Assembly: GCA_903832055.1 (NCBI GenBank)
Contig: CAILAC010000016.1
Coordinates: 806,001 to 870,000 of the forward strand
Reading direction: 5' to 3'
Source: an uncultured Acidobacteriota bacterium
Lineage (GTDB): Bacteria > Acidobacteriota > Terriglobia > Terriglobales > Acidobacteriaceae
Length of the DNA stretch: 64,000 nucleotides
The first letter of the stretch is position 1; every line of letters starts with the position of its first letter. A program made the position numbers and the translations under genes. The notes under the pieces are model-generated. The model saw nothing but the letters and a program-made list of their open reading frames with translations, was not told where the DNA came from and searched no databases. Positions 19,651 to 28,973 of the stretch are shown here, one piece after another.

Positions 19651-19717
19651 TTTGGAGATAACCTCTCGGGACAAATTCATTTCATTTCTCGAAGCACTTC
19701 AACGACGGGTGCCGGTT

Positions 19718-20536
19718 TCATCGCAGGGTCTGCAGATAGGCCATCAGGTTGTGGATGTCGTCATCGGTGTACTTGGGGAACATCTCAACGTGGGCATCAA
19801 CAGGGGAATCAACCTTGTACTGCACGTTTTCGATTGACCAGGAGTGATAAACACCATCGGCATCGCGGAGGCCAACCGTAAATTCATCGAGATAGGCCAG
19901 TTTTCCGGCAATCGTCTTGCCGTCGCGGGTGGTCACGGCTACCTTGCTGAGAACATCACGCGGGTAGAGCATGCGCATTTCGAGTTCGAGACCCTTGAGC
20001 TTGCTGGCGATGCCGGCGAGGTCTCCCGTAGGCGAGTGGCATTTGGAGCAGGTGCCCGCGCCCTCGAAGAACTTCTTGCCTTGTTCGACGTTTCCGGTCT
20101 GCAGATCGGCAACATCGACTCCGCGGCGACCACCCTTCTGGGCATCGGCTGCTACGACACGGGCGCGGATGAAGGCGACGAGGGAGCGCAGCTCGGGAGT
20201 TGCAAAGGGAAAGGGAGGCATCTTCTTTTCGATGCGTCCCTCGTGGATGACGGCCATGATCTGGTCGCCGGTCTTGTCACCGAGGACGAGCTTGGAGCGC
20301 GTGAGGTCGGGGCCAGTTTCGCCGCCCATAGCATCGCGGCCGTGGCAGAAGGCGCAGCTCTGTTGAAAGAGCACCTCTCCCTGTTTGGCAGCAGAGGCAT
20401 CCGTCGCCGGGGCAGGAGCCTGTGCAGCAGCGGCGGCCTGCACGGGTGGCTGAATGGAAGAAAAAGCCAGTGCCACCAGCGAGAAGACAAAAATACAACC
20501 AAGAAGAAGGCGTTGCTTGAGCAGGTGAGTTGTCAT
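19718..20536 (-). CDS. Exported diheme cytochrome c
   Basis: 272 aa. An N-terminal signal segment (IFVFSLVALAFSS) and an Ala/Pro linker precede two heme c sites: CAFCH (61-65) with distal KKMPPFPF, and CSKCH (163-167). Between and after them is a region (KVAVTTRDGKTIAGKLAYLDEFTVGLRD, in part) of the kind found in cytochromes of PQQ-enzyme clusters. It is the first gene of the operon with the two PQQ-type dehydrogenases, so it probably takes their electrons on to the respiratory chain. Confidence 0.9.
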   Translation of the reverse strand: MTTHLLKQRLLLGCIFVFSLVALAFSSIQPPVQAAAAAQAPAPATDASAAKQGEVLFQQSCAFCHGRDAMGGETGPDLTRSKLVLGDKTGDQIMAVIHEGRIEKKMPPFPFATPELRSLVAFIRARVVAADAQKGGRRGVDVADLQTGNVEQGKKFFEGAGTCSKCHSPTGDLAGIASKLKGLELEMRMLYPRDVLSKVAVTTRDGKTIAGKLAYLDEFTVGLRDADGVYHSWSIENVQYKVDSPVDAHVEMFPKYTDDDIHNLMAYLQTLR

Positions 20537-20740
20537 CCGAATTAAAGCGCTCCACTCATGTCTCGCCGATATTGAACCGGCGAAAGAAAATTCATTCAGG
20601 ATTTCTGAACAGGCGAATCCGATTGCTTGCGAAACCAGGCTGGAAAGAAAGCGTTATCCGGTCGATCGGGGAACGAATTCCGCTTCCATCCATTCCATTT
20701 TCCGTTCGTGCTGGAACAGGTCTGATACCGGAATGCGAAC

Positions 20741-20837
20741 CAGTATAGCGTCTCAGAATCATGTTGCGAAAGTCGCTTAAATCTCTGGTTTCAATTTCAA
20801 TTCAAACAGCAAATGTGCGGGGGCTCTCGCTATACTG
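20741..20837. promoter_or_regulatory. Divergent promoter region with inverted CGCTATACTG copies
   Basis: The 420-base gap between the divergent cytochrome genes holds CGCTATACTG twice in inverted orientation: plus strand at 20828-20837 and minus strand at 20741-20750. Both are followed by a similar GTTTCGG/GTTCGC. Each contains TATACT, a good -10 match, and each points toward the nearer gene. No consensus -35 is present. The region is either a pair of divergent promoters or a shared operator. Nothing else was seen in the gap. Confidence 0.4.
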
Positions 20838-20958
20838 TTTCGGAGCCGAGTAGATTGAGTGCCGGGGAATCCATGCAAGATGGGATGAGCCGAGGAGCCA
20901 GGCGGTTGAGGCCGCAGGGCGATTTCCATAGAGGTATCAGAAGCTTCCCGGGGGTTAG

Positions 20959-22035
20959 ATGAAGTACAAGTCAAAGCGCGCTGCCCTGGCAGGCGTGGGT
21001 TTGCTGGGTTTGCTGTTTTCTGTCGGTTGCCGGCAGGACATGCATAACCAGCCCAAGTTCATTCCGCAACGCCATTCTGCATTTTTTGAGGATGGCCGAT
21101 CAGCACGGCCCAAGGTGCCGGGCACGGTTTCGCGTTCTGAACCGGTTGAGGATGGGTATTTCTACACCGGCCTGATCAATGGCGCCGAAGGAAATGTTTT
21201 GCCGTTTGCGGCGAATCTTGCGGTGCTGATGCGGGGCCAAGAGCGCTTTAACATCTACTGCACGCCCTGCCACTCACGGGTTGGAAACGGGATGGGCGCC
21301 ATTGTTGGACGAGGCTACAAAGCGGCCGGAAATTTTCAGGGTACCCGTCTGAGACAGGCTCCGCTGGGCCACTTTTTCTTTGTGATGTCGCACGGTTACG
21401 GGGCGATGCCGAGCTACCGGGTGGAGCTGGCACCGGAAGACCGTTGGGCGATTGCCGCATACATTCGCGCGCTTCAATTGAGCCAGAATGCGACCCGTGC
21501 GGATGTTCCCAGCGGCGCAAAGATCACAACGGTGAAGGATCTTCTTGAGAAGGCAAGCTACTCGAAGAATTTTCTGGATTCATGGGGGGTTTCAGCAGAC
21601 GACGACATGTCGCCGGAGGTTGTGGCGATTGCAGCAGCTTCACCGGTAGCCGCACCGCCGGCAGAGATGAAAGCGGCAGCTGAGCCGGCTGCAAAGAAAG
21701 CAGTTGCAACCGCGCAGTCAAAGGATGCCCAGGCCGGCAGCGGCAAGCAGCTGGTGGCGGTAGCGGAAATTCATGCACCTGCTGCTCACAAGGGCGACGC
21801 GGAGCATGGCAAGGTGATCTATTCGGCCAACTGCATGGTCTGCCACCAGGCTTCACGCGCCGGCATTCCGCCCATCTTCCCTTCCCTGCTGGGCATTGTG
21901 GAGACGGATGGGGAAGCGAAGGTGCGGAGGGTCGTCAGGGAAGGAGTTCCCGATGGGAAGCCGCCGATGCCGCCTCACCCGGATTTCAAAGACTCTGACT
22001 ATGATGACCTGATCGCATATCTGCGAACGAAATAG
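20959..22035 (+). CDS. ActE-like lipoprotein cytochrome c with extra heme domain
   Basis: 358 aa. A lipoprotein signal (LLFSVGC, Cys24) is followed by QDMHNQPKF and FFEDGRSARPKVPGTV, the signature of ActE, the cytochrome c subunit of alternative complex III. The first heme site CTPCH is at 101-105. An Ala/Lys-rich linker (about 220-275) leads to a second c domain with CMVCH (292-296) and the distal motif KPPMPPH. The usual ActE has one heme domain, so the C-terminal domain is an addition. No other Act genes are adjacent. The ATG at 20959 follows a CGGGGG site. A strong terminator lies 38 bases after the stop. Confidence 0.85.
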   Translation: MKYKSKRAALAGVGLLGLLFSVGCRQDMHNQPKFIPQRHSAFFEDGRSARPKVPGTVSRSEPVEDGYFYTGLINGAEGNVLPFAANLAVLMRGQERFNIYCTPCHSRVGNGMGAIVGRGYKAAGNFQGTRLRQAPLGHFFFVMSHGYGAMPSYRVELAPEDRWAIAAYIRALQLSQNATRADVPSGAKITTVKDLLEKASYSKNFLDSWGVSADDDMSPEVVAIAAASPVAAPPAEMKAAAEPAAKKAVATAQSKDAQAGSGKQLVAVAEIHAPAAHKGDAEHGKVIYSANCMVCHQASRAGIPPIFPSLLGIVETDGEAKVRRVVREGVPDGKPPMPPHPDFKDSDYDDLIAYLRTK

Positions 22036-22072
22036 AGTACGAAGCGCTGTTCATGTCTTCGCACTGCAAAGG

Positions 22073-22118
22073 AAAGGGCAGGCTCCAGACCGAAATGCTT
22101 CGGTGGAGCCTGCCCTTT
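22073..22118. terminator. Strong bidirectional terminator hairpin
   Basis: The arms AAAGGGCAGGCTCC and GGAGCCTGCCCTTT are perfectly complementary, with a further inner stem ACCGAA/TTCGGT around an ATGC loop. Each strand has a short T run after the stem. It separates the convergent ActE-like gene and the TIM-barrel gene. Confidence 0.85.
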
Positions 22119-22149
22119 CTTGGGGCCACAGAGAGTCGTCTGCTGCGGC

Positions 22150-23109
22150 TTAGACCCACCAGGCGGCGGCGGGCTGCTCTTTGAGGACGATTTCGTTGAG
22201 GAACTGTGCGGCTCGGCTGAGACCCTCGTCGGGCGAGAGCAGGCTGTCTTCATGCTCGATTGAAAGAACGTCGTCGTAGCCGAACATGCGCAGGGTAGAG
22301 ACGAATTCCTTCCACCATTCGGCGCCGTGGCCGTATCCGCAGGTTCTGAATATCCAGCCGCGGTTGCGCTCATCGGTGTAGGGTTTGGTGTCGAGTACGC
22401 CGGTGCGCGTGAGATTTGTAGGATACATCTGGGTGTCTTTGGCGTGGACGTGGAAGATGGCATCGCCGAGGACGCGAATGGCGGCGATGGGATCAATTCC
22501 CTGCCAGAACATGTGGCTGGGGTCGTAGTTGCATCCGATGGCAGGCCCGGCGATGGATCTGAGCCGCAGCATGGTCTCGGGGCTGTAGACGACGAAGCCG
22601 GGATGCATTTCGATGGCGATGCGGATGCCATGATCGGCAGCCAGCCGGGCGCGCTCAACCCAGTAGGGCTCGACGACCTTGTCCCACTGCCATGCAAGAA
22701 CGTCAAGATATTCGGGCGGCCAGGGGCAGGTGACCCAGTTGGGAGCCTTGGCGCCAGGCTGGTCTCCGGGGCATCCAGAGAAATCAACGACCGTTGAGAC
22801 TCCCAGCTTTTCGGCAAGAAGGATGGTCTTGCGATTGACTTCCTGGGCTGCGCCGGCCTGCGCCGGGTCAGGGTGAAGCGGGTTGCTGTGGCAACTGAGC
22901 GCGCTGATCGAGAACTCGTGCTTAGCCAGCAGAGCCTTGAAGTTCTCAAGGGCAGCGGCATCTTCCAGCATGCCGAGGTCGCAATGCGCGCTGCCGGGGT
23001 AGCTGCCGGTGGCGAGCTCAACCGTGTGGATGTCGAGCGTTTTCAGTTTGGTCAAAACTGTCTCAAGCGGTAGCTGCGACAGCAGGGGGGTAAATACGCC
23101 CAGTCTCAT
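22150..23109 (-). CDS. Sugar phosphate isomerase/epimerase (AP endonuclease 2 TIM barrel)
   Basis: 319 aa. A xylose-isomerase-like TIM barrel with the metal-binding series expected for the family: E in IAIEMHPG, D/H in CNYDPSH, H/D in HVHAKD and E in LSIEHED. It starts MRLGVFTPLL; the frame extends seven codons further to 23130, but the ATG at 23109 follows GGGAGCAACAGGA. It lies 66 bases after the Gfo/Idh/MocA gene on the same strand. Such pairs commonly interconvert oxidised sugars or inositols. The exact substrate cannot be told from the sequence. Confidence 0.87.
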   Translation of the reverse strand: MRLGVFTPLLSQLPLETVLTKLKTLDIHTVELATGSYPGSAHCDLGMLEDAAALENFKALLAKHEFSISALSCHSNPLHPDPAQAGAAQEVNRKTILLAEKLGVSTVVDFSGCPGDQPGAKAPNWVTCPWPPEYLDVLAWQWDKVVEPYWVERARLAADHGIRIAIEMHPGFVVYSPETMLRLRSIAGPAIGCNYDPSHMFWQGIDPIAAIRVLGDAIFHVHAKDTQMYPTNLTRTGVLDTKPYTDERNRGWIFRTCGYGHGAEWWKEFVSTLRMFGYDDVLSIEHEDSLLSPDEGLSRAAQFLNEIVLKEQPAAAWWV

Positions 23110-23175
23110 TCCTGTTGCTCCCGTTATCAATTTTTGCCATCGTGAACTGCCGATGGGATGGTTGTGAACAGTCGA

Positions 23176-24348
23176 TTACGCGCCGGCTGCGGTGTACTGA
23201 ACCGGTTCCCATACGCTGCCAGCGCGATGGCTGCGGAGCATGGCGTCGACCAGACAGACGGAGCGGTAGCCATCCTCGAAAGTGGGCAACATCGAGGGCT
23301 TAGTTTCAGCTTTGCCCCCGGCATGAATCCATCCGTAGGCGTCGCGCATGAGATTGCAGAAGGCGTCTGCCCAGGATTCCTGATGGCCGCCGGGCAGGTG
23401 GGTGTAGCGGAGGGCCTCTTCTGAAACCAGCGAAGGGTCTTTAGCCAGCAGGGCGTTGGCGCGGTTGTAGTGACCAATCCACAGCTCGTTCTGTTGCTCC
23501 TGCTTCCATTTCAGCGACAATTTGCGGCCGTTGACCTCAAGCACCAGATCATTCTTGTGGCCGGGCAGTACCTGGCCGACCGAGAAAGAGCCCTTGGCGC
23601 CGTTGTCAAAGCGCAACAAGACGCTGGCCAGGTCTTCTGACTGCACGTTGACGGCTTGGCGATCGGCACCGCCCTTGGTCGAGAATGCCTCTGCCGAGGC
23701 TCCGGCCGAGTAGCGCACCGGGATGACGGTGGTGAGGTCAGCGAGGACAGAGACGATCTTGAGGCCGGAGACATGCTCGGCGAGGTCGCACCAGTGGGAG
23801 CCGATATCTCCCAGAGCCGAGGTGGCTCCGCCCTTGGCGGGGTCAGAGCGCCAGGAGTAGACATTGGCGTCGGCCATCCAATCCTGCAGATAGTGGCCGT
23901 GGACGAAGCTCAGGTCGCCGCTCTCGCCTTTGGCGACCATGCCGCGGGCCTGCTGGACGAGTGGGTTGCCGCGGTAGTTGAAGGTGACGACATGGGCCAC
24001 GCCAGCGGCGATGGCGGCATCGCGCATCTCCCGCCCTTCGGCAGGATTGATGGCCAGGGGCTTGTCTGAAATCACGTGCTTGCCCGCAGCCAGCGCCGCC
24101 AGCGTGACCGGCAGATGCAGGTAATTGGGCGTGGTGTTGTGGATGACGTGGATGGCCGGATCGGCAATCAGATCGTGGTAGTCGCCGTAGGCCCGGTCGA
24201 CCTTGTATTCGCGCGCCTTCTTGTCGGCTGACGCCTGCGAGGAACCTGCGACGGCGACGACATCCACATCGCCCAAACGGCGCACGGCATCGATGTGATG
24301 CCGGGCCACAAATCCGGGACCCACCAGTCCCATTCCAAGTCTCTTCAT
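23176..24348 (-). CDS. Gfo/Idh/MocA family oxidoreductase
   Basis: 390 aa. An N-terminal Rossmann fold has GLVGPGFVARHH for NAD(P) binding and SDKPLA, the family's (E/D)KP motif carrying the catalytic Lys. The C-terminal substrate domain is complete, with GDIGSHWCDLAEHVSG (the His-containing helix). Length is typical. It sits between the ThuA-domain gene (70 bases upstream) and the TIM-barrel gene, probably one transcript. The likely reaction is NAD-dependent oxidation or reduction of a sugar or cyclitol (family knowledge). Confidence 0.9.
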   Translation of the reverse strand: MKRLGMGLVGPGFVARHHIDAVRRLGDVDVVAVAGSSQASADKKAREYKVDRAYGDYHDLIADPAIHVIHNTTPNYLHLPVTLAALAAGKHVISDKPLAINPAEGREMRDAAIAAGVAHVVTFNYRGNPLVQQARGMVAKGESGDLSFVHGHYLQDWMADANVYSWRSDPAKGGATSALGDIGSHWCDLAEHVSGLKIVSVLADLTTVIPVRYSAGASAEAFSTKGGADRQAVNVQSEDLASVLLRFDNGAKGSFSVGQVLPGHKNDLVLEVNGRKLSLKWKQEQQNELWIGHYNRANALLAKDPSLVSEEALRYTHLPGGHQESWADAFCNLMRDAYGWIHAGGKAETKPSMLPTFEDGYRSVCLVDAMLRSHRAGSVWEPVQYTAAGA

Positions 24349-24417
24349 TGAATCCTCACCGGTTGAAGTGATTATCTTGTGCAGTACTGACCGCTTGCAT
24401 TCATGGTTGAAGGGGAT

Positions 24418-25302
24418 TTACCGGGCAGCCAGGCGGGAGTGCGAGGTTACGCTTCCTTCGGTCATGCCGAGCGCCCACCGGACGGCCTCAAAGTACATTT
24501 TGCGGATATCCGGGTCGTCCCACGACTCCTCGGTGTGTCCCAGGGTGGAGTAGAAGACGCGGCCCTTGCCGTACATCTTGCTCCAGGCCACGGGAAAGTC
24601 ATGGTCGGTGCGATGGATGCGGGTGTTTTTGGGATCAAAATTGAGCTTGGAAGCATCGAGGCTGAGCAGAACGTTGACCTTATCGCGTGACCAGGACTTG
24701 GGCTGGTAAATTTCGTCGAACTTGACGAATGCCTTGGGGAAGTGGCGTACGGCGGGGAAATCGGGGTCTTCGGTGATGATGGGTGCCTGGAAGGTTGTCC
24801 AGGGGTGCTCGTCAAACCATCCGCCAATCATCTCGCCGTACTCGGGCCACTTGTAGTTGGTGTCGAGCGCAGCGTGAATTCCGATAAAGGCCTTGCCCTC
24901 ATCATGGATGAACGAGAGCATGTCGGCCTTCTGGCTGTCGTCCAAATCGAGCTCAGAGGTGGTGCTGGCGAAGATGATCAGGTCGAAGTAGTTGAGATTC
25001 TTCGCATTACGGCCCAAATCCTTCTTGGTGAGCAGCTCGGTATCGGTGCGCATGGTGGTTTCCCACAGGCCGCTCTCCTTGCCGAGGTTGAAGATGGTCG
25101 CCATGGCGGTCGAGACGGAATCGTGCTCGAAGCCTTTGGTCTGCCCAATCACCAGCACATGCTTCATGTGAACCTGCTTGGATTGCGGGGCACTGGGCAG
25201 GGTTTCAAGGGAGGTGCTCTGGCTGAGCGAACTGATGGGAAGCGACAAAGCCAGACCCGTCAGGGCCAGCGAAAGCAAGAAGGAAACTCGGGTAGCGCGC
25301 AC
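24418..25302 (-). CDS. Exported ThuA-domain (trehalose-utilisation type) protein
   Basis: 294 aa from the GTG at 25302, which has GGAG five bases upstream; GTG at 25308 and an open frame to 25383 are alternatives. A signal peptide (LLSLALTGLALSLPISSLS) is followed by a glutamine-amidotransferase-like ThuA domain: HVLVIGQTKGFEHDSV, GKAFIGIHAALD, GGWFDEHPW and GRVFYSTLGHTEESW. It lacks an obvious catalytic Cys triad, as is usual for ThuA. It is the first gene of the set with the oxidoreductase and isomerase, suggesting periplasmic handling of a glycoside. Confidence 0.86.
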   Translation of the reverse strand: MRATRVSFLLSLALTGLALSLPISSLSQSTSLETLPSAPQSKQVHMKHVLVIGQTKGFEHDSVSTAMATIFNLGKESGLWETTMRTDTELLTKKDLGRNAKNLNYFDLIIFASTTSELDLDDSQKADMLSFIHDEGKAFIGIHAALDTNYKWPEYGEMIGGWFDEHPWTTFQAPIITEDPDFPAVRHFPKAFVKFDEIYQPKSWSRDKVNVLLSLDASKLNFDPKNTRIHRTDHDFPVAWSKMYGKGRVFYSTLGHTEESWDDPDIRKMYFEAVRWALGMTEGSVTSHSRLAAR

Positions 25303-25554
25303 GTTCACTCCAGTGTGGTGTTGAAATATATTCCCGAATCGGGAAGCTGATTGCTTCGCAAAAAGCCGTGAGCAGGGCTGCAAGAAAAAATCGCTTTAGT
25401 CGCCGGGAATTGCCCGGACGGTCGGAAACCCGTTCAGCGCAATCCCGAGCCATTTTTCTGTTCGCAAAGGAGTCTACTCGGGTATCGCGGGGGGACGCAA
25501 CCGGTGGCCACCAATGTGCGGTGTTTTCACATGGAAAGGGGCAGAAGCCACTGT

Positions 25555-26445
25555 TCAGGCTTGCACTGGTTCCGAGACCGGCTCCATATCGACAGCGACC
25601 TTGAGCGTGTGTGCACCGCCACCGAGGACCAGACCGCGCAGGGGGCTTACGTCGCTGTAGTCGCGGCCCCAGGCAAGAGTGACGTGGCCGTCTGAGGGGA
25701 CAACGTTATTGGTTGGATCTACATCGAGCCAGCCGCTGCCGGGGCAGTAGGCAGAGACCCAGGCGTGAGATGCATCAGCACCGATGAGCCTTGGTTTGCC
25801 GGGTGGGGGATAAGTGCGAAGGTATCCGCTGACGTAGCGGGCGGCGAGATTGAGAGAGCGGAGGCAGGCGATTTGGACGTGTGCGAAATCCTGGCAAACG
25901 CCCCTGCGCTTTCTGAAGACCTCTTCGGGAGGCGTGCGCACATTCGTGACTTTTGCATCGAAGCGAAAATCTTTGAAGATGCGGGTGGTGAGGTCGCGAA
26001 GCGCCTCTGGCAAGGGCCTGCGAGGAGTAAACGACAGGCGGGCGTAGGCAGCAAACTCTGGCCGAATGCGAATGCGCGGCGACTCAAAGCCGAACTGAAA
26101 GGCTTCGAGGCCTTCGGGGCTATGGTCGGATGGAAGAGCGGCGGCGGCTTCTTCCCAGGGGAGCAGGTTGTCTGGCGCCGTGCCGGTTTGTGCCGAGAGC
26201 TTTACTTCGCTGCGGGCCTCGACCACCAGTTCCTTATGGGGCTCCTGAATGGTGAAAAAGCAGAGAGTGTTGCCGAAGAAGTCGACGCGGTCGGTTCGTG
26301 TCACCGGGGTCGGATAAATATCCAACTGGGAGTGGGCGGACTGATGGTTTGCGAGATTGCGCGGCATGAGGCACGCGACGTGATTCCCCACCGACACGGG
26401 ATATTTGTATCTATACGTGGTGCGGTGGATGATCTTGTACATCAT
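25555..26445 (-). CDS. Transglutaminase-like protease/transferase with N-terminal beta domain
   Basis: 296 aa. An N-terminal Bact_transglu_N region (HRTTYRYKYPVSVGNHVACLMPR in pieces: TTYRYKYPV, NHVACLMPR) precedes a transglutaminase core. The triad Cys is in RRGVCQDFAH, His in ASHAWVSAY and Asp in LDVDPTNN. Its ATG overlaps the TGA of the ATP-grasp/alpha-E gene (ATGA at 26442-26445), so it is the last gene of a coupled three-gene operon. Family proteins act as amidases or peptide ligases; its partner ATP-grasp suggests formation or removal of an amide or peptide tag (published comparative-genomics hypothesis for this gene set; inference here). Confidence 0.92.
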   Translation of the reverse strand: MMYKIIHRTTYRYKYPVSVGNHVACLMPRNLANHQSAHSQLDIYPTPVTRTDRVDFFGNTLCFFTIQEPHKELVVEARSEVKLSAQTGTAPDNLLPWEEAAAALPSDHSPEGLEAFQFGFESPRIRIRPEFAAYARLSFTPRRPLPEALRDLTTRIFKDFRFDAKVTNVRTPPEEVFRKRRGVCQDFAHVQIACLRSLNLAARYVSGYLRTYPPPGKPRLIGADASHAWVSAYCPGSGWLDVDPTNNVVPSDGHVTLAWGRDYSDVSPLRGLVLGGGAHTLKVAVDMEPVSEPVQA

Positions 26446-28973
26446 TGGCCTATGGTAACTGGCAGAGTGCGGGCGTGGCTAAAGTAGCGGCTGGATAGAT
26501 TGTTGGACCAGGAGGGCAACAGGATTTCCAGTTCGCGCAGAAATCGTTCAAGCCGTGAAAGTCCCTCGGCGCCATTGGCGGCCATCGATTCGGCGGTTGC
26601 GCCCGGAAGCGGGTAGCTCAGGGTGCGCAAATCGATGGCACGCAGCAGATCTGTCGCTTCGCGCATGGCTTTCAGGTCCTCAGGAGCATGGCGGGGAAGC
26701 TTTTCATACAGCTCTTCGAGGTGGCTGAGCTGGAAGTCCAGAGACCGGGGGTTCTTCTCGTCCATCATCAACACATCGAGAAGCGCCAGGGGCTGCAAAG
26801 TTGTGTAGAATCTGCCGCGATAGGCCATGGAGCTGTCGGCGACTTCGAGCAGACACTCCAGCAGTGGCCAGTCTTCTTCGGCCAGCGGGGTGGTGACCTC
26901 GCGCAACTGGCGAGCGAGGAAGATAGCGCGTTCAAGCCGACGACCGATGCTCATGAAGAGCCAGCCAGAGCCGCGATTGATGTTTTCGCGCTCCATGCCA
27001 GAGAAGGCCGAAAGTAGCTCAAGGCAGTTGGTGAGGATTGCTGTGTATTCGAGGAACTGGGTCCCCGGTTCAAATTGCACCGAGTCGCGGAGTTTGCCGA
27101 TCAGAAAGGTCATGTCTGCCGAGAGGCGCTCTCGGACGTTGCCGCCGACACGGGAAACCTCTGCGAGAGTGGACACGAGGCTGTCTGGTCTCTTGGGATC
27201 CGCCAGAAGTGAGATCAGTTCCTTTTCTAATCCGATTGCGTTCATCGCTCTGCTCCGAGCCTTCGGGAGCCGACTGTAACGAGATTCAAGGCAACCATGC
27301 AGGCGAAGGAGGCAGCTGAGTTCTGGCATGTCAGCGCGGCGAACGCGGGAGATCATGGTGCGGGCAATGCGGGCGATGTTCTCTGCCCGCTCGACATAGC
27401 GTCCCAGCCAAAAGACGTTATCCGCAACGCTGCTTGGCACGGCGCGCTGCACGCGGTTCAGGTCGATAGGCTCACCGCGTGGGCGCAGCATGCTGAATGT
27501 GTCGACCGGGCTATCCCAGAGAACCCATGCGTCTTTGCTGTGTCCGCCACGCTGCATGGAGACGACCGGGCCTCTGCCCGCACCATCGGCCGAGTCTTCG
27601 CCTTCAGCAACTCGCACCAGGCCTCCGGGGATGGCTATCCAGCCATTGCCGGTGTTGAGCACATAGGCGCGCAGAACGACGCTTCGGGAATCGAGGTGGC
27701 CGTTTTCCCAAACCGGCGCAGTCGAGAGCGTCACCTGCTCCTGGGCTACATATTCATAGGGGCGGGCGCGCATCTGGTCGGCAAATTTTCTCTTTTCCGT
27801 TGCCGGGATTTCAGCCCCAAAGACTGGCTCCATGCCGCGCGAGGGAAAGGCCGGTTTGACGACGACGGTGTCGAGATTGTTGAGCACCCAATCAAGCGCA
27901 TACGACTGCCCGCACCACCAGGTGGCGACCGAGGGCAGCTTGAGCCGTTCGCCCAACAGGTGCCTGGAGAGGCCGGGCAAAAAGGGCATGACGGCTGCTG
28001 TTTCAATGACGCCACTGCCGAGGGCGTTGGCCACCTGAACGTTACCGGCAACGATGGCGTCAACCAGCCCCGGCACGCCCAGCAACGAATCGCTGCGCAG
28101 TTCGAGCGGGTCGCAGAAGCTGTCGTCAACTCTGCGGAGGATCACGTCAATCTGCTCAAGACCATCGACCGTCTTGAGATACACCGAACGATCGCGCACC
28201 GTCAGGTCTGCGCCCTCAACCAGGGTGAACCCCAGGTAACGCGCGATATAGGAGTGCTCAAAGTAGGTTTCGTTATGGGGGCCGGGCGTGAGCAGAACGA
28301 TGCGCGGATTGTCCTTTTTTGACAGGCTGGTCAGAGCGTCCCGCTGGGCGCGGAAGAAAGGTGCCAGCCGCAGCACGTTCGAGGTGCGAAACAGATCCGG
28401 CAAGACATCCGAGACGATAGTGCGGTTTTCAAGCGCGTAACCGCTACCCGAGGGGGCTTGGGTGCGATCAGCCAGTACCCACCACTTGCCGTCGGGTGAG
28501 CGGGCAAGATCAACCGCAAGCATCTGCAGGTAGCTGTGCGCCGGCACAGGGACGCCGACCAGCGGCCGGAGAAATGCGGGATTCGCATACAGCAGCGCCG
28601 CGGGAAAGTGTCCTTCTGCGACAAGTCGCTGCGATCCGTAAAGGTCCTCAAGCACCAGGCTGAGGAGTTGTGCGCGCTGGATGATGCCGGCCTCAATGAA
28701 GCGCCACTCGTCGGCTGGGATGAGGAACGGAACCACATCGATCTTCCAGGGGCGATTGGCACCGAGGGGGTCGCTGTAGATGTTATAGGTGATGCCGTTT
28801 TCTCGAATGCGCCTCTCGGCACGGCCCCAGCGCCGGCCCAGCTCTTCAGGGCCAATGGCTCTGAACGACTCGATCAGGTGAGCCCAATGCAAACGCGGCG
28901 TGACGCCGTCGGACGACAGTTCGTCGTAGGCGCCTCCGTAGCGGAGTGGGGTCTGATCGAGATCGACGGTCAT
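26442..28973 (-). CDS. Circularly permuted ATP-grasp fused to alpha-E domain
   Basis: 843 aa. The circularly permuted ATP-grasp part covers about residues 1-500 (ENGITYNIYSD, RPWKIDVVPF, LLTPGPHNETYFEHSYIAR, VVKPAFPSRGMEPVFG, VLRAYVLNTGNGW). The alpha-helical alpha-E part runs from about 510 (SSVADNVFWLGRYVERAENIARI) to the end. In many bacteria these are two genes; here they are one fused protein. Both gene junctions are ATGA overlaps. ATP-grasp enzymes form amide bonds through acyl-phosphate intermediates; the substrate here is unknown. Confidence 0.93.
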   Translation of the reverse strand: MTVDLDQTPLRYGGAYDELSSDGVTPRLHWAHLIESFRAIGPEELGRRWGRAERRIRENGITYNIYSDPLGANRPWKIDVVPFLIPADEWRFIEAGIIQRAQLLSLVLEDLYGSQRLVAEGHFPAALLYANPAFLRPLVGVPVPAHSYLQMLAVDLARSPDGKWWVLADRTQAPSGSGYALENRTIVSDVLPDLFRTSNVLRLAPFFRAQRDALTSLSKKDNPRIVLLTPGPHNETYFEHSYIARYLGFTLVEGADLTVRDRSVYLKTVDGLEQIDVILRRVDDSFCDPLELRSDSLLGVPGLVDAIVAGNVQVANALGSGVIETAAVMPFLPGLSRHLLGERLKLPSVATWWCGQSYALDWVLNNLDTVVVKPAFPSRGMEPVFGAEIPATEKRKFADQMRARPYEYVAQEQVTLSTAPVWENGHLDSRSVVLRAYVLNTGNGWIAIPGGLVRVAEGEDSADGAGRGPVVSMQRGGHSKDAWVLWDSPVDTFSMLRPRGEPIDLNRVQRAVPSSVADNVFWLGRYVERAENIARIARTMISRVRRADMPELSCLLRLHGCLESRYSRLPKARSRAMNAIGLEKELISLLADPKRPDSLVSTLAEVSRVGGNVRERLSADMTFLIGKLRDSVQFEPGTQFLEYTAILTNCLELLSAFSGMERENINRGSGWLFMSIGRRLERAIFLARQLREVTTPLAEEDWPLLECLLEVADSSMAYRGRFYTTLQPLALLDVLMMDEKNPRSLDFQLSHLEELYEKLPRHAPEDLKAMREATDLLRAIDLRTLSYPLPGATAESMAANGAEGLSRLERFLRELEILLPSWSNNLSSRYFSHARTLPVTIGQ

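Noticed and set aside
16450-22035. Complete methanol dehydrogenase or alternative complex III cluster
   Set aside because: No PQQ biosynthesis, MxaG/XoxG-type set or Act A-D/F genes are present; only individual components are seen.
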